Notes: generated by a model from the letters alone, not told the origin. A DNA stretch of 58,500 nt from Chrysomallon squamiferum (GCA_012295275.1 CM022667.1:13914432-13972931), one strand, 5' to 3'; numbered from the stretch's first letter, positions 12,900 to 25,231 are shown. Made by a program: numbers and translations.

Positions 12900-13785
12900 T
12901 AATAGTCTTAAAGTGGCTAGTGCAAAATAGAACCAATGGTTGTACAGCGAATTAATTAACCCTGTGATATCAGAAAACGATTCTAAGTGTCCGATAGAAA
13001 TAGAAATTAAAAGACATCATATTACAATACGAGCAAAATGCGTAATACAAGAGAACAACTTCAACGTAGACGTATTTCATCTTAAAAATTATCTAAATGA
13101 ATATGCTGTATTTCCTAGTGATTATTTTTAAACCTAGCAATCAGCATTGTTAGTAATAAAGCTGGACCTTAAGATTACCTCTGCATGTACATCATTATTA
13201 ATTATTGCAATCAAAGACTGATCTTTAGAAACCAATAATTAGGGAGTTCATCAGACACATCAAGTTGATTTAATAGTAAAGTTTAAACGGTAAGCATATT
13301 TAAATAACATTCTCAAGAATCTGTTGGTTAACATAATTATTTAAAACCACCTACCTTTGCTAAGTGCCTTAAATGTCTCGTTACAATTTCAAATATTATT
13401 AGAAACTGATTGTTATAATTATATTGATATGTAGGTATTAATTTATAAGTGTATGTATATGTTTATGTAAGTAAGTATGTATCTCTGCATACATATATCT
13501 ATGTGTGTGTGTGTGTGTCAGCATATGTTTAAGTAAATATGTATGTGGGTATGGATCTATGAATGTATATATATGTATGCATCTATGAATGTATATATAT
13601 GTATTATATGTGTATGTATGAATGAATATATATACATGTATGTATTTTTTTGCATAAATGTATGGGAAGTACAATGAATATATATATGTATTGGATTTCT
13701 AAGTACCAGAAGTAGGAAATGACATGCAGTAGTAAAGAAAAACTGTTTCCTTACTGTTAGTGCAAATGGGCTAATTATTATTATT

Positions 13786-13793
13786 ATTATTAT

Positions 13794-13829
<36 letters not shown>

Positions 13830-13925
13830 CAGTAGTAGTTGTAGTAGTAATAGTAGTAGTAGTAGTAGTAGTAGAGTAGTAGTAGTAGTAGTAATAGTAG
13901 TAGTAGAGTAGCAGTAGCAGTACTA
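13786..13925. repeat. (TAG)n trinucleotide repeat
   Basis: Imperfect trinucleotide array within the former intron 3 of the inverted relic; together with 11440-11540 it forms a long inverted repeat around 12-14 kb. Confidence 0.93.
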
Positions 13926-14182
13926 AAAGTCAAGAACCACTACGTATAAAGACGGACCAACCGCAGTTATTCTTGCTGGACTGCTTCAGTTGTGCTAGTG
14001 ATCCACACATCTTGAGAAAAGTATCGCATTCTGCTTTAATCAGAAAGGTAATCATTACCCGACCTATACTGAAGTATAGTTATGTTTATTTTATTATTTG
14101 TTATGCGACAAACGTTGTCAGTGAAAGAGAAAAAATTGTTGTTTCATACTATCACAACAAAAAACATTAAAATTAAAATTAA

Positions 14183-14208
14183 AATAAATAAATAAATAAA
14201 TAAATAAG

Positions 14209-14243
<35 letters not shown>
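14183..14243. repeat. (AAAT)n simple repeat
   Basis: Tetranucleotide run inside the inverted relic, in former intron 2. Confidence 0.9.
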
Positions 14244-14456
14244 GGAGATATATCTATAGATGAACAAAGAAACATAAATACAAATATAAATAAAAATCTA
14301 TTATACGTTATACTGGTATGTCAGTTTCGTGTAAAAATATCGGCAGTTTTCTGATTTGGTTCCATTGGCATTTGACAAATCCTTCAACATCTTATAGCAC
14401 CTATTTGCTGCTTTTAGATCACTTTTTCAAAGAACCAAGTGTATTGACACTGAAAT

Positions 14457-14732
14457 ATACAAATATGTCATTCAAATATATAACGCTTTTTGCAAGTATT
14501 ATCATAAATAATAAAATGAAGGTGGTTATCGTAATACTAACACTGTTAGGGCAAGTGGATCTAATCCCTGATAATGGCTGCACATTAGTTTTTATAATGG
14601 TCATTTGAAAAAAAAACAAGAACAAAATAAATCATTCTTAAGCTCACTGACATTCAAACCTGTAACAGTAAAAAAATGTATTTATTTATTTATTTATTAT
14701 TATTATTATTCCCCTCCCCGAGAGAAGTATAG

Positions 14733-14765
<33 letters not shown>

Positions 14766-15532
14766 ACTAGCAAATGACGTAATTTAAGGACAGACGTCAT
14801 TAAACAGGATCGTTTTGTTGCCTGTTTATCTGTGTCTATGCATATATCAGGTCAGAGAGAATTAGTGCCACTGGGTAATATATCATGACCATTATTTGCT
14901 TAGATTAGTTGCGACTGACAGCTGCCAAAATAATTCTTTTCATAATCTGAGGAAAATATACGTATTTAATTTTGATCTGATTCAGTTTGAGGAAAATCTA
15001 CAAACAACAATGCACTCTAAATCAATCTGTAAACAGAGTAGCTAGTAGTGGCGGCGCAAGCGACCTGGACGTTAACGTGGCTTGACCTTCGAACACGAGC
15101 TCTAGCGTCCGGAATTTCAGCAATGTTTACTATATTTAGAATAATTTTTTATATTCTCTATTTTGGTTAAAAAGTTAAAATAACTTCTATTAGTTTTATC
15201 AGTTTCATGAAATGTCTTCACGTCTTATTGTTTTCCAAGTTATATTTAGAAATTAATTCCTACAATTGGCATCGGTTGATTAGACATAGAATATTTAACA
15301 AAAAATATCAGAAGGCTGTTTTGAATATCTTTCTCATCCCTACTTAGATGACACGAAATTAACCCACGTTTGAATTTTTATTTATTCATTTATTACTATT
15401 TGTATGATCCTTTGTGTTAGCTGTAATATGAAAATTCTAAACAAACCAACGGCCCTGTCCCACATCGGCATTAAATGACAAAAATGATAAATCACTGACT
15501 CATTACCTTTTATATACTAGGTATATAGTAAG
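14457..15532. other. Leader region of gene D
   Basis: Contains poly(A) near 14733-14760, the paired bZIP motif at 14775-14800, and a conserved ACTGACTCATTAC box (AP-1-like TGACTCA) at about 15493-15505, directly before the TATACTAG acceptor-like site. No coding exon is seen. Confidence 0.6.
14773..14802 (+). promoter_or_regulatory. Paired bZIP/CRE-like motif upstream of gene D
   Basis: TGACGTAA at 14775-14782 and GACGTCAT at 14793-14800, separated by 10 bp, with the same sites and gap as upstream of B and G. It lies about 0.75 kb before the start codon. Confidence 0.6.
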
Positions 15533-15916
15533 ATGAAGATACTATTAGCTCTCTGCATTTTGTCAGGTATTATTTAATTTTTTTTTTTTTTTTTATATTC
15601 AGCTCTTGCACACAGACACAGACATTGAAATATTTATAATTTATATTAAAGTCATTTCATGAAATCTGTTATATGTGTATCAAGAATGATAATAACTAAA
15701 CAAATTTCTGCAGCATTAACATTATATATTACTTAGCAAGAGAAATAGAATGTTTTACCATTAAATGTAATTATTTATTTTAAAACATTTATTTATTTAT
15801 TTATTTATATTTCAGTTTCATTTTCAATCATAATATTTCACTTTTACGTTAATTCTTATAGTTATTTAAGTGACAATATATTTTATAACTGCATAATTTC
15901 TAAATCACACACACAC

Positions 15917-16001
<85 letters not shown>

Positions 16002-16459
16002 CCTATAGTTTCAATAAAATTTTGTAAACCGGAATAAAATTTATTATATAGTATATTTTGGTAGTCTGGTACAGTTCCAAAGAAAAGATTGCGCAACCAT
16101 AATTACATGACTGTATATTTTAGTGTCAGTACACTTGGTCTTTTGTGAATGTGATATAGAAAGAGTGAATCTTTGCTATAAGAAGATGATGCAGGAGTTG
16201 GCAAAAACAACTGAAAGCAAGTCAGAGAAGTGCCGGTGTGTTTACACGAAAGTAGCGTAGTAGTGTAGTTCATTATTTATTTATTTATTCATTTATTTAT
16301 TTATTCATTTATTTATTTATTCATTTATTTATTTGTTCATTTATTTTAAATTCTAGTTATTTATATTTAGGGTTTTATTTATTTGTATAGTTATTTGTTT
16401 GTTCATTTATTTGTATAGTTATTTGTTTATTTTTTAAGAATAATTGATTAATGTTTATA

Positions 16460-16513
<54 letters not shown>

Positions 16514-17116
16514 CATATATATATACATATATAGATTGATAGATAGATAGATATATTTTCTTTAATAGTATTAAACCACATTTTCTTCTCTTTCACTAAA
16601 AGTCTTTGCGACAAAACACATTAATAAAATAAACATAAGTATATTTCAGCATAGCTCGGCGGCTTATGATAATTTGTGTTTGTATTTGTGTTTGTCTGCT
16701 TATCGATAGATATATCTCTTTATTTATTCATTTATTTTAAATTCTTCTTATTTATATTTATGTCTTTTATTGTCGGTATAGTTATTTGTTTGTTTACTTT
16801 ATTAATGTTGTTTTTATTTTATATGTATATATTCTACACAGGTTTAGACGCATCTTATTTATTTATTTACTTATTTTTTTTATTCTTATTGTTTGTTGTT
16901 GGGTTAAACCACAGTTTCACTGAATGTGTTTCCCACATAACAAAGAATAATATAAACATAACTCTACTCCAGTTTAGCTCGGATGATGATGGCTTGCCTG
17001 ATTAGAGCGGAATGTAGAACGTTTCACAAGCTATTTGGGTTAATTGCACAAGTGAAGCAGACCATCAAGGACAACTGTGGTACGTCCGGCTTTACCTGTT
17101 GTGACTGTTTACTTTT

Positions 17117-17167
<51 letters not shown>

Positions 17168-17973
17168 TAAAATTAATAATAATGATAATAATAATAATAA
17201 TAATAATTAGAGATACTTCAGCCAGTTTGCTCTAACAGCAATAATACAGTGCCTCTTTATCACTGCATGTCATTTTCTAATTCTGGTATACATAGAAATC
17301 AACTATATATATATTCAGTGTACTTCACATACATACATATATAGATACATACATACACACACATATACATACATACATACATACATACATAGATACATAC
17401 ATATATATAAATAAAAGAAAGATACGTACATGTATACAGACATACATATTACTTAAATACACCGACGCATACACATATGTATATACAAGTATACAGAGAG
17501 CCAGTCATACAGTCATAAACACATACGTACACATATAAAAACATAACTACATATCAATATCATTATAACAATCAGTTTCAGGTGAGAGCGAGATCGCTCC
17601 TGCACACAGCAAAGGTAGGCGGTTTTAAATAATTTTGTTACCTCGAAGATTCTTGAAAGGGGTGTTTAATTATCCTTATGGTTCAAAAAAATTGCTATTA
17701 AATCAACTAGATGTGCCCAATATACTGTCTGATTATTGTTCTGTTTCTTTAGTCCAGGCTTTGATTATAACAATTAATAACGATGTCACATGAGGTTCTA
17801 ATCTTAATTTCCTACTGCATTACTTTATACGTTTGTTTGTTAGTTTGAAAATAATCATTAGGAAATATAGCAAGTGCATTTAACTTATTATTGATACATT
17901 TTATGTTGCGACTTTTCAGTAAAATATGGATCTTTCATTTCAAGTAATCTGTCGAGAAATTATCTTAAAACGT

Positions 17974-18021
<48 letters not shown>

Positions 18022-18459
18022 TATAAAATATAACCTTTTATAGTATTCACTTTTATTTCATAATCTGGAAAACGACAATTTGTTTTTCAAGGATCATTTT
18101 ATATATGTAGTGACAAAAATGATATAAGAAACCGTTTATAATACAGATTCTAATAATTACCAATCTACATCGAAGTTCTATCCTTTATTGCACATTTTGT
18201 TCGTAACGTAATATTTCTATTTCCGTCGATCGATTACAACAGTCCTTTTGACATCGACAAATTCAATTTTCTCTCTGTACATCTTGGTTTATTTCCTGAA
18301 CTAGTCTGTGAAAATATATCTGCTGTATCGTCAATAAATATTAATATTAAAATATCGGACTAAATATTAATTGTATTTCCAGGTGAGCACCGGGCACTCA
18401 GACCTCAGTTCCTGATCTGGATTGGAATAATGATCGCGCTCATCATTTTAGACACATAG
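15533..18459 (+). CDS. Gene D, complete 6-Cys tail family member
   Basis: Five exons: 15533-15566, 16124-16235, 16973-17079, 17582-17614 and 18383-18459 (TAG). 363 nt, 120 residues. The signal peptide is MKILLALCILS plus VSVHLVFC. The mature domain is C-x7-C-x18-C-x8-C-x5-C-x20-C (ECD, NLC, EKC, MAC, AEC, DNC). The loop of 18 is lysine-rich and lacks the NGT sequon of A and B. Exon 4 gives ESEIAPAHSK; exon 5 gives EHRALRPQFLIW and the hydrophobic IGIMIALIIL, ending in DT. Intron 2 holds a relic of a second exon 3 (16650). Its exons 4 and 5 were copied again downstream of gene E. Function unknown; surface-tethered small cysteine-rich protein by inference. Confidence 0.85.
15920..15999. repeat. 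(GA)n microsatellite in intron 1 of D
   Basis: 80 bp dinucleotide run in the family-typical position upstream of exon 2. Confidence 0.96.
16456..16545. repeat. (TA)n/(CATA)n simple repeat in intron 2 of D
   Basis: Alternating TA run with ACATA interruptions, followed by GATA units near 16535-16550. Confidence 0.9.
16650..16690 (+). pseudogene. Relic of an extra exon 3 inside intron 2 of D
   Basis: After a TATTTCAG acceptor-like site the sequence CATAGCTCGG and the downstream ATGATAATTTGT resemble the start of family exon 3 (TTTAGCTCGG, then MMMAC). The match ends after about 40 bp and runs into intron-2-like sequence that is repeated again before the true exon 3 at 16973. An internal duplication of intron 2 plus exon 3 start explains this. 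Confidence 0.5.
17117..17206. repeat. (AAT)n repeat, left breakpoint of the D/E/F duplication
   Basis: Trinucleotide run in intron 3 of D. The sequence to its right (AGAGATACTTCAGCCAGTTT) reappears after the (AAT)n run at 22671-22741, marking the edges of a repeated unit of about 5.5 kb. Confidence 0.92.
17974..18020. repeat. (CA)n microsatellite in intron 4 of D
   Basis: Dinucleotide run; an expanded allele of the same block is at 23501-23567 in the copied segment. Confidence 0.96.
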
Positions 18460-18697
18460 ACAAAATCGACATTCAACACGATGTCTGTTCAAATAAGACA
18501 GCTATATAAATAAAACTAAATAAGAAAACTCGGTTAATGTCATCTTTATAATTAAATATAATTTTTGCTAATTATCATTATTTGTTGATTCTGTATTTTA
18601 AATGATTTCTTACATTTCGTCTGTCATTATATAATAAATAATAACATGGTAATTTTAAGTTGGATATAAAAAAAGCATTTAGAAAATCCATTTAACA

Positions 18698-18731
<34 letters not shown>

Positions 18732-19360
18732 TTTTCTGTGAAACTAGAAGTATCGTGAAATCACTATTTCTCTTAGAATTTCTCAAGAAAATTTCTCGAC
18801 AGTTCACTTGAAATGAAACATCCATCTTTTACTGACAAGATGCAGCATTATATTACTATATAATACATTACAAAGAATTATATTTACCGTGATGACGGAT
18901 TATTTATTTATTTATTTATTTATTTATTATTATTATTTTAAATAAATACATAATAGAGAGAAATAAAAATAAAGAACCTTTGACATAAAAGTAGTATTTT
19001 TGATCTAACATTATTTGAATCCGTTCAATGTATACACTTCAGCATAATTTTAAAGGATTTTTTATTTTTTATTTGGTGTTTGTGTGCAAGTGTGTGTGTG
19101 TGCGTGTGTGCGTGTGTGTGTTTTCCTGTCTTAACAAGGTATTTGAAAGGTTTTTTTTATTATTAATTTTTTTTATATGATACCATTAAGTACAGTAATA
19201 TTTCTGCTGGACAGTATAGTCGCGATAATAGTAATATATTTTTTTTTAAATTGTCGGACTCTTCAAATCTCTTTCCACTGAACATCAGAAGAAAGAAAAA
19301 CGTGCTACAAGAAAGGCAATTATCGTAAGAGTACACTGGAGAGTAAGGAGATCTAACGTA
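18460..19360. other. Spacer between D and E
   Basis: No exon is seen. Simple AT run at 18702-18729 and GT-rich sequence near 19080-19120. The whole stretch is repeated almost unchanged at 24007-24885. Confidence 0.75.
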
Positions 19361-19365
19361 AAAGG

Positions 19366-19396
19366 AAATGACGTAATATATTAACAGACGTCAGTT
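19366..19396 (+). promoter_or_regulatory. Paired bZIP/CRE-like motif upstream of gene E
   Basis: TGACGTAA at 19369-19376 and GACGTCAG at 19387-19394, gap 10 bp. A TATAAGA sequence about 45 bp further on (near 19437) may be a TATA box. The start codon is only about 345 bp downstream, the shortest leader in the array. Confidence 0.6.
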
Positions 19397-19713
19397 ATGT
19401 TGGGTTTTTTTCCTTTTTCATTTCATTGTGAGTCTGTATAAGATAAGAATAGGTGGTATTGCTTAAGATCACTATTATGTTATTCATTTCTTTAACAAAA
19501 CTAATTTTCATTTAGCACAGTTTTTTAACGATCTTTCCATATTAGACATATAACAGAAAAATAATATATATATATATAATTATTTTTTTTTTCTAATTAT
19601 TTCACATTATTCGGAAAATGTTTCTTTTATCTTTTAAAAATTATTGATATTCCAATAAATCGTTTATTGCACTCAGTTATTCATAACCTTTTATTTACTA
19701 GGTACAAAGTAAG

Positions 19714-19983
19714 ATGAAGATACTATTAGCGCTCTGTATTTTGTCAGGTATCAGTTAATTTGTTATTATATTCAAAACTCGCGCAGGCGCACTAACGCTC
19801 AGATATCTATATCTCTATGACGAAGTCTGTTTACAAAATGTGTTCTTTGGAATATAAAGAATTATAACAACTAAATAGAAAACCAATAAAATGTTTTGTA
19901 CATTAAATATAATTATTTATTTTGAAATATATTTTTCATTTTGAACCATACCTCTCTCACATACACATAACACACACACATAC

Positions 19984-20047
<64 letters not shown>

Positions 20048-21768
20048 TAATAACGTTAATCGTATTTTTATAAACAGTGATAATTCTATTACGTGGCATG
20101 TTATGGCGGTTTGTCAGAGTTCTAATGAAAAATTTGAATAACCATAATTACAAATGTGTTTATTTCAGTAACAATACACCTCGCTTTTTGTTTATGTGAT
20201 CCTCAAGCAGTGAAAAAGTGTCAAATAAACCTTTCACAGACAACAAAGAGAATTGGCCTAGGAAACACTGAAAAATGCCGGTACGAAAGATCTTAACAGT
20301 ATAACATTGTATTTATTTATTTGTTTATTTATCTATTTCTTCTTTTTTCATGTATTTATTCATTCATTTTAAATTATTCTTATTTATATTTATCTTTGTT
20401 TCGTTTGATAATTATTTGTTTCTCTTTTTATTTACAAATTAACTGATTGGTATTATTTTTGTAGATATAAAATGTAACTACACATAATCATTCTTTATAA
20501 ATCTTCTTTTTTTTTTTTTTCTTTTAAGTCTTTCTCTGATTGTCTTTGTCGCATAACAAATAATAAATAAACATAACTATTTTTTTTTTTTTAGCTTATC
20601 ACAGATAATGATGACTTGTATTATTAAATCAGACTGTCAAGAATTTGACCTCGAGATGGAAGAAATAGTAAGAAATCTGAAGGTGGCCATAAGAGAGAAT
20701 TGTGGTACGTTGGCTGTATACATAGTAAAATTTACAATAGTAGTAGTAATAGTCGTAATAGTAACAATTGCAGTAGCAGCACTAATGGTAATAGTAGCAG
20801 TGGTATCAATAGCAGTAGTACTAAGAATACTTATAGTAGTGGAAGTGGTAGTAGCAATAGTAGTAGTAGTATCAGTAGCAGTACTAGTAGTAGCAGTAGC
20901 AGTAGTAGTAATAATACTAATAACAATGGAACTGGTAGTAGCAATAGTAATAGTAGTAGCAGTGGTAGCAGCAGCAGTACTAGTAGTAGTAGTAATAATA
21001 GCAATAGCAGTAACACTAGTAGTAATAATAGTAATAGTAATGGAAATGGTAGTAGCAATAGTAATAGTAGTAGCAGTGGTAGCAGCAGCAGTACTACTAG
21101 TAGTAGTAATAATAGTAATAGCAGTAACACTAGTAGTAATAATAGTAATAGTAGTGGAAATGGTAGTAGCAATAGTAATAGTAGTAGCAGTGGTAGCAGT
21201 AGCAGTAGCAGTACTAGCAGTGGTAGTGGTAGTAGTAGTAGTAGGAGCAGTGGTATCAGTTGCAGGACTAGTAGTAGTAGTAGCAGTAGCAGCAGTAGTA
21301 ATTATAGTGGAAGTGGTTGTAGCAATAATAGTACTGGTAGAAGCAGTGGTAGCTGCTAGTTGTAGCAGTGCTAATAGTAGTAATAATAAATAATAATGGT
21401 TATGGTAGCGATGATAGTAGCAATAGTAATAGTAGTAGCAGAGCAGTACTAGCAGTAGTAGTGGCAGTAGTAATAGTAGTATTAATAGTAGTAGTAATTA
21501 TAGTAATAGTAGCGGAATTGGTTATTGCAATAGTAATAGCAGTAGTAATGGTAGGAGTAATAGTAGTATTAACAGTGATACTATATTATTCTCTTTGTAT
21601 GGTTTTATATGAGTGAAAATATTTGTAAAGGATAAGTCCTTTAGTACTAACAATAAAAATTCGATGGTTCTTATCAATGATTTGACAATTGCTATTTGCT
21701 ACAAATCAACTAAATTATACAGTATTGCACTTACACAGTCATACATAAAACATACATTTATATACATT

Positions 21769-21807
<39 letters not shown>

Positions 21808-22611
21808 CTATACACACACAGATACAAATATACAAATCTCTCTATGTGTGTGTGTATGTATGTATATATGTAGGATTGTATACATGCAATTGTGTATGCA
21901 TGTATGTGAATACATATTTGTATACATACATAAATCTATTTCCGATAATATTTCAGGCGAAAGTAAAGAAACCCTTGCTGCACATAGCGAAGGTGGGTGG
22001 TTTAAATCACTATGTCAACCAGAAGATACTTAATGTTTAAAATTTACATCTGATACGTAGAAATCCATTTTACCCCCTAGTTCAGTGATTCCCAACCTTT
22101 TCATCATTTGCGGAGCCCTATAACATTTTTTAATATCCTGCGGTGCCTCACCCCCACCCCACACACATTTATTTTATTTTACCAGTTAAAAATAAAAAAA
22201 AAGGACAAAACTAAAGGAACAGAAGTCCAAAAAATAATATATTAATATTATAACATAACTTCTTACCGTTAGTCAGTTAGTGTGAAACAGGAAAAGGCTT
22301 GTTCACAGAGGTACGAAGTTGAGAATTGTAATAAAATGTTGCAACCAAAGGAAATTCTGCTTTTACGTCATCTCTCGCGGAGCCCTAGAAGATGCCCCGG
22401 TTGGGAAACACTGCCCTATTTCAAGACATTTATTTCTGTATTAGCACTTCAAGTCTCTATGCTAGCTCCCATTTAACAGATAACATTAAAACGAATTAAT
22501 TAATACTAATTAGTTTTTTATGTTTGTTTTACAGCTGAGAATCAGGCTTCCAGATCTGTGTTCTGGATGTGGATTGGAATAATGATCGCGCTCATTATTT
22601 TAGACATATAG
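19714..22611 (+). CDS. Gene E, complete 6-Cys tail family member
   Basis: Five exons: 19714-19747, 20169-20280, 20595-20704, 21957-21992 and 22535-22611 (TAG). 369 nt, 122 residues. The signal peptide is MKILLALCILS plus VTIHLAFC. Mature cysteines are LCD, KKC, EKC, MTC, SDC and ENC, with spacing C-x7-C-x18-C-x8-C-x5-C-x21-C; exon 3 is one codon longer than in A-D. There is an NLS sequon in the second loop. Exon 4 (36 nt) gives ESKETLAAHSE. Exon 5 gives ENQASRSVFWMW and IGIMIALIIL, ending in DI. Intron 3 contains a very long imperfect AGT/GTA repeat, and intron 4 a hAT-like MITE. Gene F is its recent duplicate, with the exons changed far more than the introns. Confidence 0.86.
19984..20041. 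repeat. (GA)n microsatellite in intron 1 of E
   Basis: Dinucleotide run in the family-typical position. Confidence 0.96.
20725..21570. repeat. Imperfect (AGT)n trinucleotide array in intron 3 of E
   Basis: About 0.85 kb of AGT/AGC/AAT units with higher-order structure: blocks such as TGGAAATGGTAGTAGCAATA recur about every 110-130 bp. The frame of exon 3 stays open through the donor site and the repeat until 21393, and would encode a valine/isoleucine/alanine-rich sequence if the intron were kept. Another frame reads serine/asparagine-rich. The open frames follow from the repeat unit and do not by themselves show coding. Confidence 0.93.
21774..21803. repeat. (CA)n microsatellite in intron 3 of E
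   Basis: Short dinucleotide run upstream of the micro-exon 4. Confidence 0.93.
22083..22413. mobile_element. Non-autonomous hAT-like MITE in intron 4 of E
   Basis: The element starts CAGTGATTCCCAACC and ends GGTTGGGAAACACTG, which are inverted terminal repeats of the hAT/Charlie type. It is flanked by CCCTAGTT (22075-22082) and CCCTATTT (22414-22421), an 8 bp target duplication with one mismatch, as expected for hAT elements. It has no coding capacity. The same insertion lies in gene F, so it predates the E/F duplication. Confidence 0.78.
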
Positions 22612-22668
22612 ACAGAATCGACTTTCAAAGAAACATATGTGTCTATGCCCCAGAGATTGTTAAAGTTA

Positions 22669-22670
<2 letters not shown>

Positions 22671-22740
<70 letters not shown>

Positions 22741-22741
22741 T
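22671..22741. repeat. (AAT)n repeat, junction of the two D/E/F units
   Basis: A trinucleotide run joins the 3' flank of gene E to sequence from intron 3 of gene D, marking the duplication junction. Confidence 0.93.
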
Positions 22742-22896
22742 AGCGATACTTCAGCCAGTTTGCTCTAACAGCAATAATACAGTGCCTCTTTACTAATGCA
22801 TGTCATTTTCTAATTCTGGTTTACATAGAAATCAACTATATATATTCAGTGTACTTCACATACATACATATATAGATACATACATACACACATACA

Positions 22897-22933
<37 letters not shown>

Positions 22934-23104
22934 ATAAAAGAAAGATACGTACATGTATACAGACATACATATTACTAAAATACACCGACGCATACACATA
23001 TGTACATACAAGTATACAGAGAGGCAGTCATACAGTCATAAACACATACGTACACATATAAAAACATAACTACATATCAATATAATTATAACAATCAGTT
23101 TCAG

Positions 23105-23498
23105 GTGAGAGCGAGTTAGCTCCTGCACACAGCAAAGGTAGGCGGTTTTAAATAATTTTGTTACCTCGAAGATTCTTGAAAGGGGTGTTTAATTATCCTT
23201 AAGGTTAAAAAAAACCTTGCTATTAAATCAACTAGATGTGCCCAATATACTCTCTGATTATTGTTCTGTTTCTTTAGTCCAGTCTTTGATTATAACAATT
23301 AATAACGATGTCACATGAGGTTCTAATCTTAATTTCCTACTGCATTACTTTATACGTTTGTTTGTTAGTTTGAAAATAATCATTAGGAAATATAGCAAGT
23401 GCATTTAACTTATTATTGATACATTTTATGTTGCGACTTTTCAGTAAAATATGGATCTTTCATTTCAAGTAATCTGTCGAGAAATTATCTTAAAACGT

Positions 23499-23564
<66 letters not shown>

Positions 23565-24006
23565 ACATTATAAAATATAACCTTTTATAGTATTCACTTT
23601 TATTTCATAATCTGGAAAACGATAATTTGTTTTTCAAGGATCATTTTATATATGTAGTGACAAAAATGATATAAGAAACCGTTTATAATACAGATTCTAA
23701 TAATTACCAATCTACATCGAAGTTCTATCCTTTATTGCACATTTTGTTCGTAACGTAATATTTCTATTTCTGTCACTCGATTACAACAGTCCTTTTGACA
23801 TCGTCGAATTCAATTTCCTCTCTGTACATCTTGGTTTATTTCCTGAACTAGTCTGTGAAAATATATCTGCTGTATCGTCAATAAATGTTAATATTAAAAT
23901 ATCGGACTAAATATTAATTGTATTTCCAGGTGAGCAGCGGGCACTCAGACCTCAGTTCCTGATCTGGATTGGAATAATGATCGCGCTCATCATTTTAGAC
24001 ACATAG
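23105..24006 (+). pseudogene. Orphan exon 4 and exon 5 (gene D type) between E and F
   Basis: Exon 4-like 23105-23137 and exon 5-like 23930-24006 (TAG) are copies of the last two exons of gene D, with intact TTTCAG/TTCCAG acceptors, an intact GTAGGC donor and open frames (ESELAPAHSK; EQRALRPQFLIW and IGIMIALIIL). No exon 1-3 belongs to them: they were carried along when the D/E segment was duplicated. They could be dead, or could serve as alternative 3' exons for gene E because the phases fit. Confidence 0.8.
23501..23568. repeat. (CA)n microsatellite
   Basis: Lies between the orphan exons; longer than its homologue in gene D. Confidence 0.96.
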
Positions 24007-24890
24007 ACAAAATCGACATTCAATACGATGTCTGTTCAAAGACAACTATATAAATAAAACTAAATAAGAAAACTCGGTTAATGTCATCTTTATAATTAAA
24101 TATAATTTTTGCTAATTATCATTATTTGTTGATTCTGTGTTTTAAATGATTTCTTACATTTCGTCTGTCATTATATAATAAATAATAACATGGTAATTTT
24201 AAGTTGGATATAAAAAAAGCATTTACAAAATCCATTTAACAGAATATATATATATACTGCTTTCTGTGAAACTAGAAGTATCGTGAAATCACTATTTCTC
24301 TTAGAATTTCTCAAGAAAATTTCTCGACAGTTCACTTGAAATGAAACATCCATCTTTTACTGACAAGATGCAGCATTGTATTACTATATAATACATTACA
24401 AAGAATTATATTTACCGTGATGACGGATTATTTATTTATTTATTTATTTATTATTATTATTATTTTAAATAAATACATAATAGAGAGAAATAAAAATAAA
24501 GAACCTTTGACATAAAAGTAGTATTTTTGATGTAACATTATTTGAATCGGTTCAATGTATACACTTCAGCATAATTGTAAAGGATTTTTTATTTTTTATT
24601 TGGTGTTTGTGTGCGAGTGTGTGTGTGTGCGTGTGTGCGTGTGTGTGTTTTCCTGTCTTAACAAGGTATTTGAAAGGTTTGTTTTATTATTAATTTTTTT
24701 TATATGATACCATTAAGTACAGTAATATTTCTGCTGGACAGTATAGTCGCGATAATAGTAATATTTTTTTTTAAATTGTCGAACTCTTCAAATCTGTTTC
24801 CACTGAACATCAGAAGAAAGAAAAACGTGCTACAAGAAAGGCAATTACCGTAAGAGTACACTGGAGAGTAAGGAGATCTAACGTAAAAGG

Positions 24891-24921
24891 AAATGACGTA
24901 ATATATTAACAGACGTCAGTT
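24891..24921 (+). promoter_or_regulatory. Paired bZIP/CRE-like motif upstream of gene F
   Basis: TGACGTAA at 24894-24901 and GACGTCAG at 24912-24919, gap 10 bp, unchanged from gene E. The TATAAGA candidate is kept near 24962. Confidence 0.6.
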
Positions 24922-25231
24922 ATGTTGGTTTTTTTTCCTTTTTCATTTCATTGTGAGTCTGTATAAGATAAGAATAGGTGGTATTACTTAGGATCACTAT
25001 TATGTTATTCATTTCTTTAACAAAACTAATTTTCATTTAGCACAGTTTTTTAACGATCTTTCCATATTAGACATATAACAGAAAAATAATATATATATAA
25101 TTATGTTTTTCTAATTATTTCACATTATTCGGAAAATGTTTCTTTTATCTTTTAAAAAATATTGATATTCCAATAAATCGTTTATTGCACTCAGTTATTC
25201 ATAACCTTTTATTTACTAGGTACAAAGTAAG

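Larger units (their letters stand above)
12900..14456 (-). pseudogene. Inverted relic of a 6-Cys tail family gene
   Basis: On the minus strand the order exon 2 (14341-14449), exon 3 (13962-14068), remains of exon 4 (ending at 13355) and intron 4 sequence can be followed. Exon 3 is open and keeps LAQLKQ and KNNC, although one cysteine position (MVC in A) is F. Exon 2 has an in-frame TGA where active copies have the TGT of the FCxC motif, and its donor GT is AT. The exon 4 acceptor is lost. Exons 1 and 5 are missing. A (TAG)n run at 13786-13925 is the mirror of the (ACT)n run in intron 3 of gene C. This is a dead, inverted copy close to A, B and C in sequence. Confidence 0.8.

Noticed and set aside
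15490-15530. TATA box directly before the start codons (TTTTATATACTAG)
   Set aside because: It is only 10-25 bp from the ATG, too close for a usual TATA promoter, and I and J keep the pyrimidine-TAG but not the TATATA, so a splice acceptor fits better.
20700-21359. Serine/asparagine/glycine-rich 219-residue frame and the leucine-rich minus-strand frames in the AGT arrays
   Set aside because: They are alternative readings of a trinucleotide repeat inside an intron; composition follows from the unit and there is no start context or domain.
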